Source: Annulohypoxylon bovei var. microspora
Lineage: Eukaryota > Ascomycota > Sordariomycetes > Xylariales > Hypoxylaceae
NCBI GenBank assembly: GCA_022836615.1
Contig: MU405232.1
Coordinates: 248,001 to 312,000, forward strand
DNA: 64,000 nucleotides
Reading direction: 5' to 3'
Positions 12,493-24,471 of this stretch are shown in pieces. A program made the position numbers and the translations under genes. Numbering within the stretch: position 1 is the first letter of the stretch; each line of letters starts with the position of its first letter. The notes under the pieces were generated by a model. It did no database searches and was not told where the DNA came from. It was given only the letters and a program-made list of their open reading frames with translations.

Positions 12493-13170
12493 TCAAGACT
12501 TCTTCGACTCACCCTCCGCACTCTCCTTTTCCCTCGCCTTCTCCCCGTCATCATCCTTTTTCTTCCCCCCGCTCCAAACCTCGGAAACCTGGTCCATGAT
12601 AAGGCCCCAGTACCCGCCGCCCCCCTCGCTCAGCGCCTCCTTCTCCCTCCGATCCCGCTTCTCCTTCCAATCGTCCTCGCTGTCGCCCATCCACACGCGC
12701 TTCAACAGCCCCCTACCCTCATCCTCCTGCAGCAGCTGCTGCCGCTGCTCCTGCAGCCGCCGCTGCTTCCCCTCCGCCTCGGCCGCCGCGGCAGCCTGAC
12801 GCAGTTTTCTCGCGCGCTCGGCGCGCTCGAGCCGGAGGCGGAGCTGGGTCTCCTTGGCCTTGTCGGGCAGCTCGGAGCCGACGAGCTTGTTGACGCGCGA
12901 CGCGAAGCGGTGCATGGTGGAGGCGCCGGTGAAGTCGTGGACCAGCTGGTTCGTGCCCCACAGCGCCACGCCCCCCAGGATCGCCGTCCGCAGGTCCATG
13001 CGCCGCGGCGGCAGGAACAGCGCGAACAGCGCGACCGGCGTCACGCCCATCGCCACGTTGTGCACGTACGGGTTCGTGTTGTTGTATCGGTCGGCCTGCG
13101 GCTGCTGCTGCTGCTGCTGCGCCGGGGCGGAGGGTTGCGAGGAGGGGGGTTGTGGAGGGGGGGACGCCAT
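12493..13170 (-). CDS. Small fungal membrane protein ('rhomboid family membrane protein' type), not a likely protease
   Basis: Single exon, 225 aa. The N-terminus is Pro/Gln-rich low complexity with a run of Gln (residues 16-23). Then come NPYVHNVAMGVTPVALFALFLPP, a probable single membrane segment, and AILGGVALWGTNQLVHDFTG, a weaker hydrophobic stretch. The rest is a charged, Arg/Gln/Glu-rich coiled coil followed by GGGYWGLIMDQVSEVW and a Lys/Asp/Glu tail. Proteins of this form in ascomycete genomes are, to my recollection, labelled 'rhomboid family membrane protein'. However, the multi-pass fold and the Gly-x-Ser and His catalytic residues of rhomboid proteases are not visible, so protease activity is unlikely. 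The GC-rich sequence also leaves long open antisense frames, which I ignored. Function unknown. Confidence 0.72.
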   Translation of the reverse strand: MASPPPQPPSSQPSAPAQQQQQQPQADRYNNTNPYVHNVAMGVTPVALFALFLPPRRMDLRTAILGGVALWGTNQLVHDFTGASTMHRFASRVNKLVGSELPDKAKETQLRLRLERAERARKLRQAAAAAEAEGKQRRLQEQRQQLLQEDEGRGLLKRVWMGDSEDDWKEKRDRREKEALSEGGGGYWGLIMDQVSEVWSGGKKKDDDGEKAREKESAEGESKKS

Positions 13171-16100
13171 TGTTGCGGCTAGGTAGATGTCTAAGGGCGG
13201 GACGGGTCGTCGGGGTGTTTCTCGGAGGGCAGGTTGCTGGGGGTCGGGATCCGCTTACGATTAATAATCGCTTTCTTTCCTGTCCTCTTCGTATTATCTT
13301 GCTAACCGTGTCGCGGAGTCGAGATGGGGTAGTTGGCGGTGGTAGAAACACACTTTCGAGAGCTTGATGTTTTTTTTCCTGCAGGGTTGATCTTTGGCTA
13401 GTTTGAGCTAGGGAGGTAGTGGACCATGGTTCTGGAATATCCCCCGAGATCCCCAGAGTGGATTTGATTGGTCGGGTTGGTTTTATGTCTACATAGAGCT
13501 TGGACCCTTGATCGAGATCGATTGCGATTCGATCTTTTCACCAGGTAGCTGCCGGGCAAGCAGGAAAGACGCCCGGAACGCCTAGACAGTGCATGCATTA
13601 ATTGCCCGAGACAGCAATACGAACCAGGTAGAATTAGATGTTCAAATACGGAGCCGCATCTAAAATCGTCAGTTGGAATGCATTGATGATTGATTACTCA
13701 TAACGCCCGCGATACCATTACTTGATCCAACGTACCTACATTGGTCTACGTACGTATGGACGCCTTGTCTTAGCCATAGGGCTCGGCTGGCGCTCGGTTG
13801 GCGCGTTGGCGTCTTGTCTATTACTTATTGCCCTTACGCATGTCTTAAGTATTTCAAATCAACTCATTCTACGTACTGGTTTTCATCGTGTTGGTTTCAA
13901 GATGAATGGGCATCATCCGGATGTCATATACTCATTGGGAATGTGCCGACATTATTGAGATGGGACGACATTCACCACAGCCGCAATACTCGATATATTG
14001 AGATCTCGAGATCGTAAGAGGAGCGGGAGGAATTACACTGTTGCCTGATTAGTTGGTAACTATTATCACAAGGCAGATTCTCAAAGTTGCGGACGTCAAT
14101 GACGAAAACCCGCATTTGTAACCATTCGTTAATGATCGTGGTGTAACTTGTATTCGGTTCTTTCCAAAAAAGGTCGCATGCTATGGGGCCCTCATCGATG
14201 GTAGTTGCCAATGGAATGTCGATTCCTCTCGGTCATGTCCGGAGGCTGCTGCGCCTTGCTTTGGGGTTTGCTTGGCTAATCTGCCGGTTCGGTGGACCCA
14301 CCGACCGTTCTGCCGTTGCCGCCCGTAGGCAAGGGCGCGAAAAGTCGGTCACGACTTCGTCAATTCGTAAGCTAAGAGCGGCAGAAAAGCGGGGATTTCC
14401 CCAATTGTCCAGGATAACACTGCACCGAAGCTTTTAGTGCTCTATCGCGAAGAAGGCTGAGTCGAGGGAACATCAGGTGTACCTAACCTCAGTTCCCCGG
14501 CTTCAAATTAACCCCCCTGCAAAAAGTGTCGAGGCAGCGAGGTAATACCTCGATCCCTTCGAATATTAACATTATGATTCACTATAGCTATGATTCACTA
14601 TCACTACCTATGATTGTCATACGTGTTTGCGTTTCTTCACCAATACAATTTGGCCCACTATAGTCCGGCCGGTGCTTAGACTCAAATATCCGGAGCACCT
14701 CCGATACTAACGTCAAAATCGTTCATTGGGTAGAAATTCTTCCCAAGTTACTTAGGTAGGCAGCCAATGATACTCTGTTGTATAGGTAGCCTAGATGTAT
14801 CGTATTAAAGGCTACCCTTGAATCTGAGGGAGGATATCATACAATTGATATCGAATGCTGGGGTTGTATCCCGCAGTACCGGCCGAGTGGATGAAGTCGA
14901 TTGCATCTCAAATGCGACGCCAATAGCCTATCTGACTCAGATTAAGAGCCCTAATACCGAAGTATCGCGCCACCCCGGTACCAATGCCTAAGACAAGAAG
15001 CGCAATTGGGGAACATCGGAATCAATGCATGCGGGGTGTTGTATTACCATCTAAAGGGCCGATACACTGATCAAGATTTTTTTTTCGGTGTCATGAGCAA
15101 GTAGATACACAGCAGCTTGTAGTGAGGCTACCGCATCGCATTGAGCAATTCGGGGAGTAGTATAGCTGCTTTGACGTCGTGTGCCCGGGGGACGAGTTGG
15201 GGCGTAGATATTGAGCTATGAAAACTAGGTACCTAGGAATGTTGTCACTTGTTTCGAAAAAGCTACATGTTCAATCATGTTGGGGTTTCGCCGGTTGTTT
15301 CGGTATGTATTATAGTTGAAAGAAGCCATATCGAATACCGGTCTAAGGTATCGACGAGATGTTGAAACAGTTGTGTTCATTTGAATAACTACTTGCGTTA
15401 AGGCGTCTGACAATTCATTAAGCTGAGCAACGGAAGTGTTGCTACTCGAATCTTGTCAACGTCATGTTAGAGCCACTTTCGGGGAAATACTCAGTAGTGG
15501 ATGAGCGAGCGATGTACAGAATCTCGATATCAAGGGGTGGCGTTCTTACAAGTCGTTACGAAAGGTCAATGGTGCTCTGATGTGACAAGGTCATAGATCA
15601 GAATACGCTGTAAAATGTAAGAAGCCTATTATCAACAAGTAATAAAGGTTGCTTTCAAGCAAGAGAGGATCTCCGAGAAAAGAAGATCTAGCAAAAATCG
15701 GCATGTAAATCTAGCCGACGGCCTGTCCTAAAATAGTAGTAAACCACGAAGTTTACCTCGGCACCCCTACCAAGGCTGTTAGCGAGAACGAGGTCAAATG
15801 CTTCTAGGTTGTGCAGCAATGGCGGCTTGTGAAGTCACTACTGTGGCTGAAGTTCAATGCCGAGTGTTCGAAAGAACAAGGTCGGGTATCTTGAATTATT
15901 ATGCTGTGTAACACGTAAGAATTAAACGCGTTAGCATGCAGCGACGGATAGGTACCCAGACAATTAGAGTAGCAATGAAGACTGTAATTCCCTTTAGCAT
16001 GTTGCATGGCGGCCTCTCAAATGCGTTTAGGAACTAATGCAGTCTCGCCTAGGGGATTTGGACGAATCAAGGTAAGTGACGAGGTTGCACTATAGGGCTG

Positions 16101-18304
16101 ATGGATCGTGAAGGAACAGGACGGACGTTTTGCTGGAGTCTCCGTATTGGTGTAGGAGATAAGACGAGGTTTCTACCCTGCATGCGTCACCCTTGGCAGC
16201 GACAGATACGGTGGAGAACGATTGGCCTTAGAGCTATGAATCTGCAGTGATGGACCATTAGGGAGATCATAAACTTGTCATAGGGCTGAGTGGGTGGGTA
16301 CGGGTATAGTACTTGGGCATGTTGGCAGTCAGTTCTAACGCTTTAATCCTAGTGTCGACACTCTAAAAAGTTCAGATGATAATTTGACTAGATTATCCTA
16401 GGTCGGTAGAGAGAGGTAGGGGTACGTGTGTGCTTCGGGATTTACATACATACAAGTACGTAACTAGGATTGTGATGTATTTTTGGAAATAAGATAGGTA
16501 GCTTGCTAATAGTATACAATCATGATATGTTTATAGAGAGGTCGACTATAGAAACTCAATGTTGAATTTAGATTAAAAGAAATAATATATGGGACTTAAA
16601 AGCTTAAACATCCCTATTGTTGCGTTGAAACCACTGAACCATAAATGGGGGTTAGGTTATGGAAGGAGAAAACGGCATTCGATAGCTTGCCAGCCCACTG
16701 GAAAGTTTAGGCCGCCCCACAGATCCTACTCGCCAAAAGTTGCTCAAGGCAATTGTAATTGGACAACGCAACTGTCCCTGATTTTATTTCCTTACACCTA
16801 CTGCAGGTAAATTTTAGTCTAGCGTCTACTTTTCTAGCTCAGATCATGATCTTTAATCCCATTACACTCATAACAACTTCAGCAGAGACTTCGTGATCCA
16901 ATAACCACTACGTTGGGTCGCATAGCTAGGGGAACAGACCAGTTGATGACGGCAACTTACTGGCTTGAGAACACCCCGCCATCCCTTTCGGGGTCCCATC
17001 CCGGACGGAATGGTCCACTCCATGACAGGAACTCATTTTCAGCCAGCCGTCTCTCAGCCAAGACATCTATGCTGGGGTACCTATCGAAGAAATTCTAGGT
17101 ATGTACCTACCCACCATCATTAATGGATGTCGTTCGAAAGCTACAACACGATTTTTTTTCTAGTTCAAGGCTAGTAACAATCAACAAGACAGAATAACAC
17201 GTCCAGTTCTTTAACCGTGTCAAGTGTAGGGGAAACCAGATCCTCGGCGTTCGATGTTTCTCTACTACAAACAACAAGCAACAAGCAACAAGTAACCCGA
17301 CAGTACCGGTAGGATGCCTACCTACCTAATGGGATATCTTACCGAGCACCAATACTGGTAATTCCAATGTGATACATGTGGATACCTACATTACCTTACG
17401 TACCTAGATAGGTATGTATGTCTGAAGTAGCTTGGCTCCTATATGTCCTAGGAACATTTGAATATCGTAACGGTATCTACCTACTTACACGAGCAGCTTT
17501 TTTTTTTTTTTCATGTGTCAGTGTACTGACTTATAACTTTAGCTGGATTAACCTTATTGGTATTTCTACGTCGGCCTAAGGCCTTGGATCGTCACGGTAG
17601 TGCTGTGTACCTACATAAACTAGAGGTATCCTAGTTTAGACGTATGCAAGGTATGTAATTGGCCGCCTACCTACCTATATTGGATGTAGCGAAAATGTAT
17701 ACAAACGCTGTGCCGCAATCTAAGCCCCCAATTTCCATTCCAGATCAACCTGACTTGATCTCCTCCATCAAGAACCCCTGTCCCTCCGGCCTAAAACTAA
17801 TAAAATACCGTCCGCCGGCTCTCCATTCTCAAATCCCTTCGATCCGTCAGAGGCGTACAAAGCCGTTCAACCCAAAGAGACTTTGCCTTGCTCTCACTTT
17901 TTCTTCCTCTTCCTCCTCTTCTTATTCTCTTATTTTTGCTTTCGCCGGTCACTAAAAAGGATTGCTTGATACCCCCCTTTAAAAAGACGAGTCTGCTCGG
18001 ACAACTCGAACGCGTACATATTGTTAATCTCGGCACATTCGCCACTTCGTTCCTTTCCATCCATACAGTACAAGGCCAGTTAGTAACGCACAGCCTTTCA
18101 TATTTGAACCACTTAAGCTCAAACGTTGCTAGTTTAATCGCTACCGGATCTAAGCGCGCTAGAATACATCACTATTAACGAAGGAGCGCTTCTTATTTGC
18201 AGAGACTCGCCGTGTTCGATATTGAGCTCCCCTCTTGGCGCGAGCTTTGCCATGAGAAAAGGCGTACCTCAGTTCTGCTCCGGGTTGATTGAAAATCTAG
18301 AGAT
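13171..18304. other. 5.1-kb intergenic region, no gene seen
   Basis: Low-GC DNA with only short open frames and no family motif. It contains CCTA/TAGG runs (near 17100, 17315, 17400, 17670), a short tandem duplication of CTATGATTCACTAT (about 14573-14603), a T homopolymer near 17500 and a small perfect inverted repeat ACCCCG...CGGGGT near 16973-16994. The C/T-rich stretch from about 17880 to 18300 is probably the promoter and leader of the next gene. Confidence 0.45.
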
Positions 18305-20512
18305 ATGTTGGGTGTCAGCAATGTCCCACGAGCTGGAGCGTCAGCCGGGTCATCGGCCGACATGTCTCAGCAACGATCGAAGAGGATTCGTACTAGCAAG
18401 CCGAAAGTCAAGACGGGTTGCAATAATTGCAAGTACGTGCTTTCTTTCCGCTCACTTCGTTGATCCATATATCCCAAGTCAAGTCATTGGTTGCGCCAAG
18501 CGCACGATGCTAAACAATTATTCTACAACTCTAGACAGCGACGCATAAAATGCGACGAGCAGCGACCGGCATGTTCCCAGTGCGTTCGGTCTAAGAAAGA
18601 CTGCACTGGTTATCCGCCTCCCCCGCGAGCCAAGGTTTTCGAGGAGGTCAGGATTGCGCCCAAGCCCGGGAGTGGGAATTTAGCCCCAAGCTCACCCCCG
18701 AATGATACCATACAGCCACTCCGGCCCCAACCTCCGGTGCGTTCGGTAGTACCGCAGCCAGGATCTCAAAGAGCACCCGTGAATCGCCTTACTCCTCCAC
18801 AAACGCCGATAGAAAGCTCATTGATGGTTTATCGACCGTCTATGCTACCGTTCGATCCAAAGGAGGGCCAATATTTCCAAATATTCAGGGAACGCACGGC
18901 CAGCGAGTTGTCAGGGTTCTTTGACTCTTCTTTCTGGACTCGGAGCGTCTTGCAGGAGTGTCATTCAGAGGAAGCGATTCGACACTCGGTAGTCGCTTTA
19001 GGGGCGCTCTACAAGACCTTAGAGAAGATGTCAGAATCGCCACCAAACTCACCGTCTGCTGTCGTTGACGTAACAGATAATGCGGTTCGGCATTGGGAGG
19101 TTGCTTTCAACCATTATTCACTAGCGCTGAAATCCATTTTACACTCCACATCACCAGATCAGGCATCGCAGAGGATGAGCCTCATGGCAACAGTATTGCT
19201 GGCTTGTTTTGACTCCTTTATTGGTGACCATAAGCATGCAATTGTGCAGATTCAAAGTGGTCTCCGACTTCTAGAGACGTTGCGGGCCCAGCGTAGGAAT
19301 GCATTCCTTCCTAAACCTGAAGAACCGGTTGAGCAGGACCTCGTCCAGATGTTCACGCGTCTAGCTATCCAAGCAAAGTCATACGACATGGCCTTCCATT
19401 TCCCCCAACCATTCGTGATACGCCTTACCCCCCAAAACAACGAGAACTCCCCGTCTCCCTCTTCTGATGGGGGATCACCAGTTTCGACGAATCAATCACA
19501 AATACCAGAAGAATTCCAGACACTTATTGAAGCGAGACTTGCATGGGACACCCTCTGCGAGCGCATGATGCGATTTACTGAAACCATGTTCACATATACG
19601 ACGGCGATGAGCCCAATGGGTGTGCTTCCACATTCGCTAAAGCAGTATGGTACAGGCTTCGCTGAGAAACTGTCCGCCTGGTCAAGGGCTTTTGAGCCGA
19701 TACTGGTATCACGTTCAACGCCCGCCAAAAGCAGCCAGGAGAAAATCGCAATTGCGGTCCTCAAGATGAACCAGATCATGGGCGAGATCCTATTTTATAT
19801 GACGTTTAGTGATACTGAGCTTCAATTCGATGCCTATCTACCGCAATTCAAAGGTATCGTCAACTTAGCTATGGAGGTGATCGGAGACGAGGAACGTAGG
19901 GCTGCCGCAAAGCGATGCCCGGATCCGCACTTTTGTCACCACCAATCTACACACCCAGACACCTTTGGCGGTCAGTATACAGCCAGGCACATCAAACCCA
20001 GCTTCAGCGCAGATTTGGGTATCGTCCCTCCGCTCTTCGTCGCCGCTACGAAATGTCGAGATCCTACGACTCGGCGCCAAGCCATACAATTATTGCGGAC
20101 TAGCTCACGGAGAGAGGGTATGTGGGATAGTGAACTCGCAGCCCGTATAAGCATGTGGATTATGGCAATAGAAGAAGAGGACGACGGTACCGATGACTTC
20201 GGACGCCCCACGTCAAGCTCAACAGACATGGGTAGACTATCTGTAGACAGTCCTGGTAACCGATCTGCCGGTTCTCCCTTTGGGGACGATGTTCCTCTTG
20301 GTCCTGGCGGAAATGCTCGCTGGGGTAGCCGAAGGGACAGCGTCGCGACTTCGACATACGGCAGGAGAACCATACCAGAGGAGAAGCGGGTTATGGTAAG
20401 GGCTGTCGAGTTTGATCTCCGTGAACGTGTCGCGACGATTTCATGTGGCACACGAGGGTTGATACCTGGCATGCGCGATCCGCGAACGCGCGCCACTAGG
20501 ATTGAGTGGTGA
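18305..20512 (+). CDS. Zn2Cys6 transcription factor (fungal-specific TF domain 2 type)
   Basis: Two exons: 18305-18432 and 18535-20512, with a 102-base intron (GTACGT start, TGCTAAAC branch-like site, CTCTAG end). The start is the first ATG after an in-frame TGA. The 701-aa product has a Zn2Cys6 binuclear cluster beginning at residue 39: CNNCKQRRIKC, DEQRPACSQC and VRSKKDC, with the intron splitting the cluster after the second Cys, a position common in this class. A Pro-rich linker follows, then the long helical middle region (YFQIFRERTASELSGFF, EEAIRHSVVALGALYKTL) seen in PF11951-type regulators. A Ser/Gly/Pro-rich tail precedes the C-terminus. It should act in the nucleus as a DNA-binding regulator. 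Target genes cannot be inferred, since there is no adjacent pathway cluster. Confidence 0.9.
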
Positions 20513-21888
20513 AATATTACTTCGCCGCTTCCTTATTCACAAGGGTACCTAATCGAAATCTGTCTACTGGGTGTATTCTATATCACCCAGCACCCTAGAG
20601 GGGTGTTTTTTTTCACTTCAACTTGAATATTTTTTGGATTATTGGCAGGGCCGTTTTTCTTCTTAGAAATCTACGAGCGGAACTTGGCTACGAGGGAAAA
20701 GCGTGACGATATAATGTCGGAATGGTCTGGCGGGCAGCAAAAACACATGATAATGTCTTGGATATTTTACTTATATCACTGTTTTGTCGTTGGTACTATG
20801 GCGTGGACTCTTACTACCTAGGTATTGGAGGGTTATTCTGTTAGATTTTATTACCCATATATGATACCACCGAGGATAACACAGCTGTTAGTACCTGGCG
20901 AGACACGGAAGCCTCTGAGTTGCATGAGTACCAGTGCACTCTTCGCTTGTCTTGTTCTCTTTTGCTCCCTTCTATTATCCCTTCTTCCCGTCCTTTACTT
21001 TCCTGGCGTCTTGTTCCAGGGTGCTCCGCATATAGAATCGATGGTAAGTGTGGTTGAAGGGACTAGGTTCTGCCCAATGAGAAGAGATATCAAGAAGACT
21101 TGTCCACCTACCTACCTACATGTGACTAGACTGAGCTTATTCAAGTTTAGTATACCTTTAACCAGCTTCGCAGGTTAGTTAGCTAGTATACTGCCCACCT
21201 ACCCAGGCAGCTAGTGATCATTTCACACGTCTTAGGACATAGAGTATTTCTAACATCTAATTAAAAACAATTACGTATCAGGTTTTGCTTTTATAGTGTT
21301 CTTTCGTTGAAGTATATGGTGTTCGTGATATCCCTACATAACTCCCTGCAGTCCGTAACAGTACGTGAAACTGTATTCTCAGTGTTAAGCGACCTACTTA
21401 ATGAAAAAATCATTAAATTATGTTTTCAGCTAACATTTTTAATTATTATCTAAAACCGATCATCCGAATCATTTTATAACCTTGGTCATATTAACCTACT
21501 AGTAATGAGTGTGGTAGCTTTTAAGATCTTATTGGCAGTTTCGTATTGCTGATTGGAGTGATTAAATTCAAGTACCTAACAGGTAGGTAGCCAAAAAAGA
21601 TTTGTATTAGTCATCATCCATCCCTGCGGTTGAGTGAGGTAGGAACCCTTTTTAGAAACCACAACGTAATCGTTAAGGGATGCCTAAGGAAGTAGGCAGG
21701 TACGAATTACAATTATAGTAGCACTAAAATACTTACATAACTCTATCCCCTAAGCCTCACAATTAAAATATTAATTAAACAACAACTTGAGCAGTAAGAC
21801 CAAGTCATTGTATTTCACTTTCAACTTCTAATCATTCAACCCTTGCAGCGCGTTATACAGGGAGAAAGAGGGGAGAGCGAAAAACGAA
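20513..21888. other. Intergenic, no gene seen
   Basis: Between the two Zn2Cys6 genes, which run in the same direction. It is AT-rich, with CCTA runs near 21110 and 21195. An open frame at 20825-21178 has a Leu-rich hydrophobic stretch but no supporting motif, so I do not call it. Confidence 0.45.
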
Positions 21889-24471
21889 ATGCAGAACAGC
21901 AGCCTCAACGACGCAGGCAGGGGTGAGCATATGATTCCGGTAGAGACTTCGGGAACAAATAGCCATTCGAAGCGGACTCGCGTCCTACTTAGCTGTGCGC
22001 CATGCCGCAACTCCAAACTTAAGTGCGACCGGGCGACACCGTGCGGGCAGTGCCTTCGCAAAGGCAAACCAGACGGTTGCCTCTATGCTCCGCGGCCTGA
22101 GAAGCAGAAGCCAGCTAAGGGCATGGCAGCCCGTTTGAAGAGGCTTGAAGGAAGTATGTATACCTAGGTACTTATTCTAAGCCTACCTTCTCTTATTTCT
22201 TTTCAATATGACATAGACTTCGACTGAAAACGATGTCACTAAAAACTAAACAGTGGTTCGCGGGATGATCGACACAGATGGCTCTGTGCCTGCGGCATCG
22301 GTTGAGAAGGCGCCGAAAGACCCCGGGGGTGTTGTCGTCCAAGGTCAAGGAAACACGTGCTACGTCGGGGGAACACACTTTATGGCCATGCTGGAGGACG
22401 TAAGCTCTTTTTCATATTCCCTACCTTTATTGATATATCATAAACTAAACCTCTTGCATTAGATCGAGGATCTTAAAGGCTACTTTGATGACAAGAACGA
22501 GGATGAAGATGAAACTCATGATCCATATGAGAATATGGGGCCTACAGAGCTGCTCATGGCCTCACGAAACGTTCCTAAAAATAAGCAGGACCTACTAGCT
22601 ACCCTCCCAGAAAAGGCTATTATTAGGCGTCTTATGAATCGCTATTTCAATTCAAACAGCCCTTCTCAACGTGAGTTATTCCTAATTATGCCCTATTACT
22701 TCTAATAGGGTTGTACACCGCCATTATCTCGTTACTCACACTTACACAAAGACATCATTCACGTTCCTACGTTCTTGAGAGAATACAACGATTTCTGCAA
22801 GGACCCGCAGGCGGCGCCTCTGCATTGGATAGCATTGCTCTATATGATATTAGCACTCGGTACCTTCTTCTCTACCTTCAGTGCGCCGCAGGAGCTAGAG
22901 AGCGACTCTCCCGTGCCGGCCTTAGACAGGTTTAAGCAGTATAGAGGTGCTGCCGGATGGGCCCTCATCTGGGGGAAGTACTCTCAGCCGGGGCCTTATA
23001 CTCTCGAAGCATTTCTGTTGTATGTTGAAGGAGATTTCGTGACTAATCGCGAGAACCGAATGAACTGCTACCTGCTTTCGTCTGTTCTAATTCGACTGAT
23101 GCTGAAAATGGGCCTCCACCGAGATCCCAGCAAATTACCCAGCATCACTCCGTATGACGGCGAAATGAGACGGCGCATGTGGAATATCGCCATACAAGTT
23201 GATTTACTAGTTTCGTTCAGTCTGGGCCTCCCCAGTATGACCCACGCTATCGAGAGTGATACAGAGCTTCCGACAAACTTGATGGACGTGGACTTTGACA
23301 AGGACACCAAAGAGCTGCCCCCAGCTCGCCCTACCTCGGATTATACGTTGCTCACATATCCGATTAATAAAGCTAGGATATCCCGCATCTTCTTCCTAGT
23401 GGTCCAGCAAGCGCATTCGCTTAGCGTTCCATCGTATGCCGAAGTGATGAAAGTCGATGCTGAGATCGAAGAAACATGGAATAACGTGCCCTCGATCATG
23501 AAGATGAAACCGATAGATCTGTGCCTGACGGACCCGCCTGTTCAGATCATTCAACGCTTTGGTATCGCAGCAATATACCAAAAAAGTCGATGTATCCATC
23601 ATAGACGTTATATTGTTGAAGAAGAGCCGAAGAAAGAGCACGACTACTCTCGCCGAGTATGCCTCGAAGCAGCAATAACGCTACTGGATTATCAGATTAC
23701 GATGTACGAAGCTGGAAAACCTGGCGGCATGCTAAGCCAGAGTGGCTGGTTTATCGCTGCTTTAGTAGCCGTAAACGATTTTCTTCTGGCGAACATGATT
23801 GTCGCCCTCGTGCTCCAAAACGATAAATACTGGGAGGCGGGTGGTGATTCAAATTGGATCGCACGGTGCATGCCGCCAACGGTTACCAGGGACGAGCTTC
23901 TCCAAGTGATCAAAAGATCACATAACGTCTGGCAGGATATGGCGAGCGAGAGGCCAGAGTTTCGAAAATGCGAAGAGGTCACACGGATCATGCTCCGTAG
24001 AGTTCATGCGCACCTTGGAATCGTGACTGAAGATGTCGAAATGTCGGGTGCAAGAACAAACGGGAACGTTGAGATGGCGGAGATAGCAAGCTTGACGATT
24101 GACGGCAGCGGTCCTTCAACAACTTCGAGCAGCAATAATGCCGTGGTCGAGAATATTGCCGAATTTAGTACGACAGGGCCGAACCCGATGACGACGGATG
24201 TTAGTACTGGTCATACCGAGTCTGACCCCCCTTGGATGATGCAAAATGGCTACGACTGGGTAAGTGCTTTCTAATAGTGTCTCTCCCTCGGCACATGATA
24301 AATTGCTAACAGACCTACGTTGAACAGAGCTACTTTGATGCTATGACACGTACAGCCGATACCATCCAGATCCCGGAACAGGCGACCGAAGATGCTTGGC
24401 TGACTGACAAAAACATGGAAGACTTTCCTAATTTCGTGATCTCGAACTCGTGGAATTTTCCTCCATCCTAA
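21889..24471 (+). CDS. Zn2Cys6 transcription factor with Fungal_trans domain
   Basis: Five exons: 21889-22153, 22254-22399, 22463-22670, 22752-24259, 24328-24471, giving 756 aa; all junctions keep frame. The binuclear cluster lies at residues 36-64 (CAPCRNSKLKC, then PCGQC and DGC, C-x2-C-x6-C-x5-C-x2-C-x8-C). After the linker, ...HIIHVPTFLREYNDF with YMILALG is the start of the PF04082 middle homology region. LIRLMLKMGLHRDPSKL and EMRRRMWNIAIQVDLLVSFSLG are its core signatures. The last exon ends in an acidic/aromatic tail (WLTDKNMEDFPNF, WNFPPS) that could be an activation region. For the last intron there are two AGs 15 bases apart; the second is favoured because a GCTAAC branch site directly abuts the first. 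Nuclear DNA-binding regulator; targets unknown. Confidence 0.88.

Noticed and set aside
12301..13182. 293-codon plus-strand frame over the small membrane protein
   Set aside because: Antisense shadow of a GC-rich gene: Leu/Arg/Pro-rich without motif; the minus-strand protein has ordered features.
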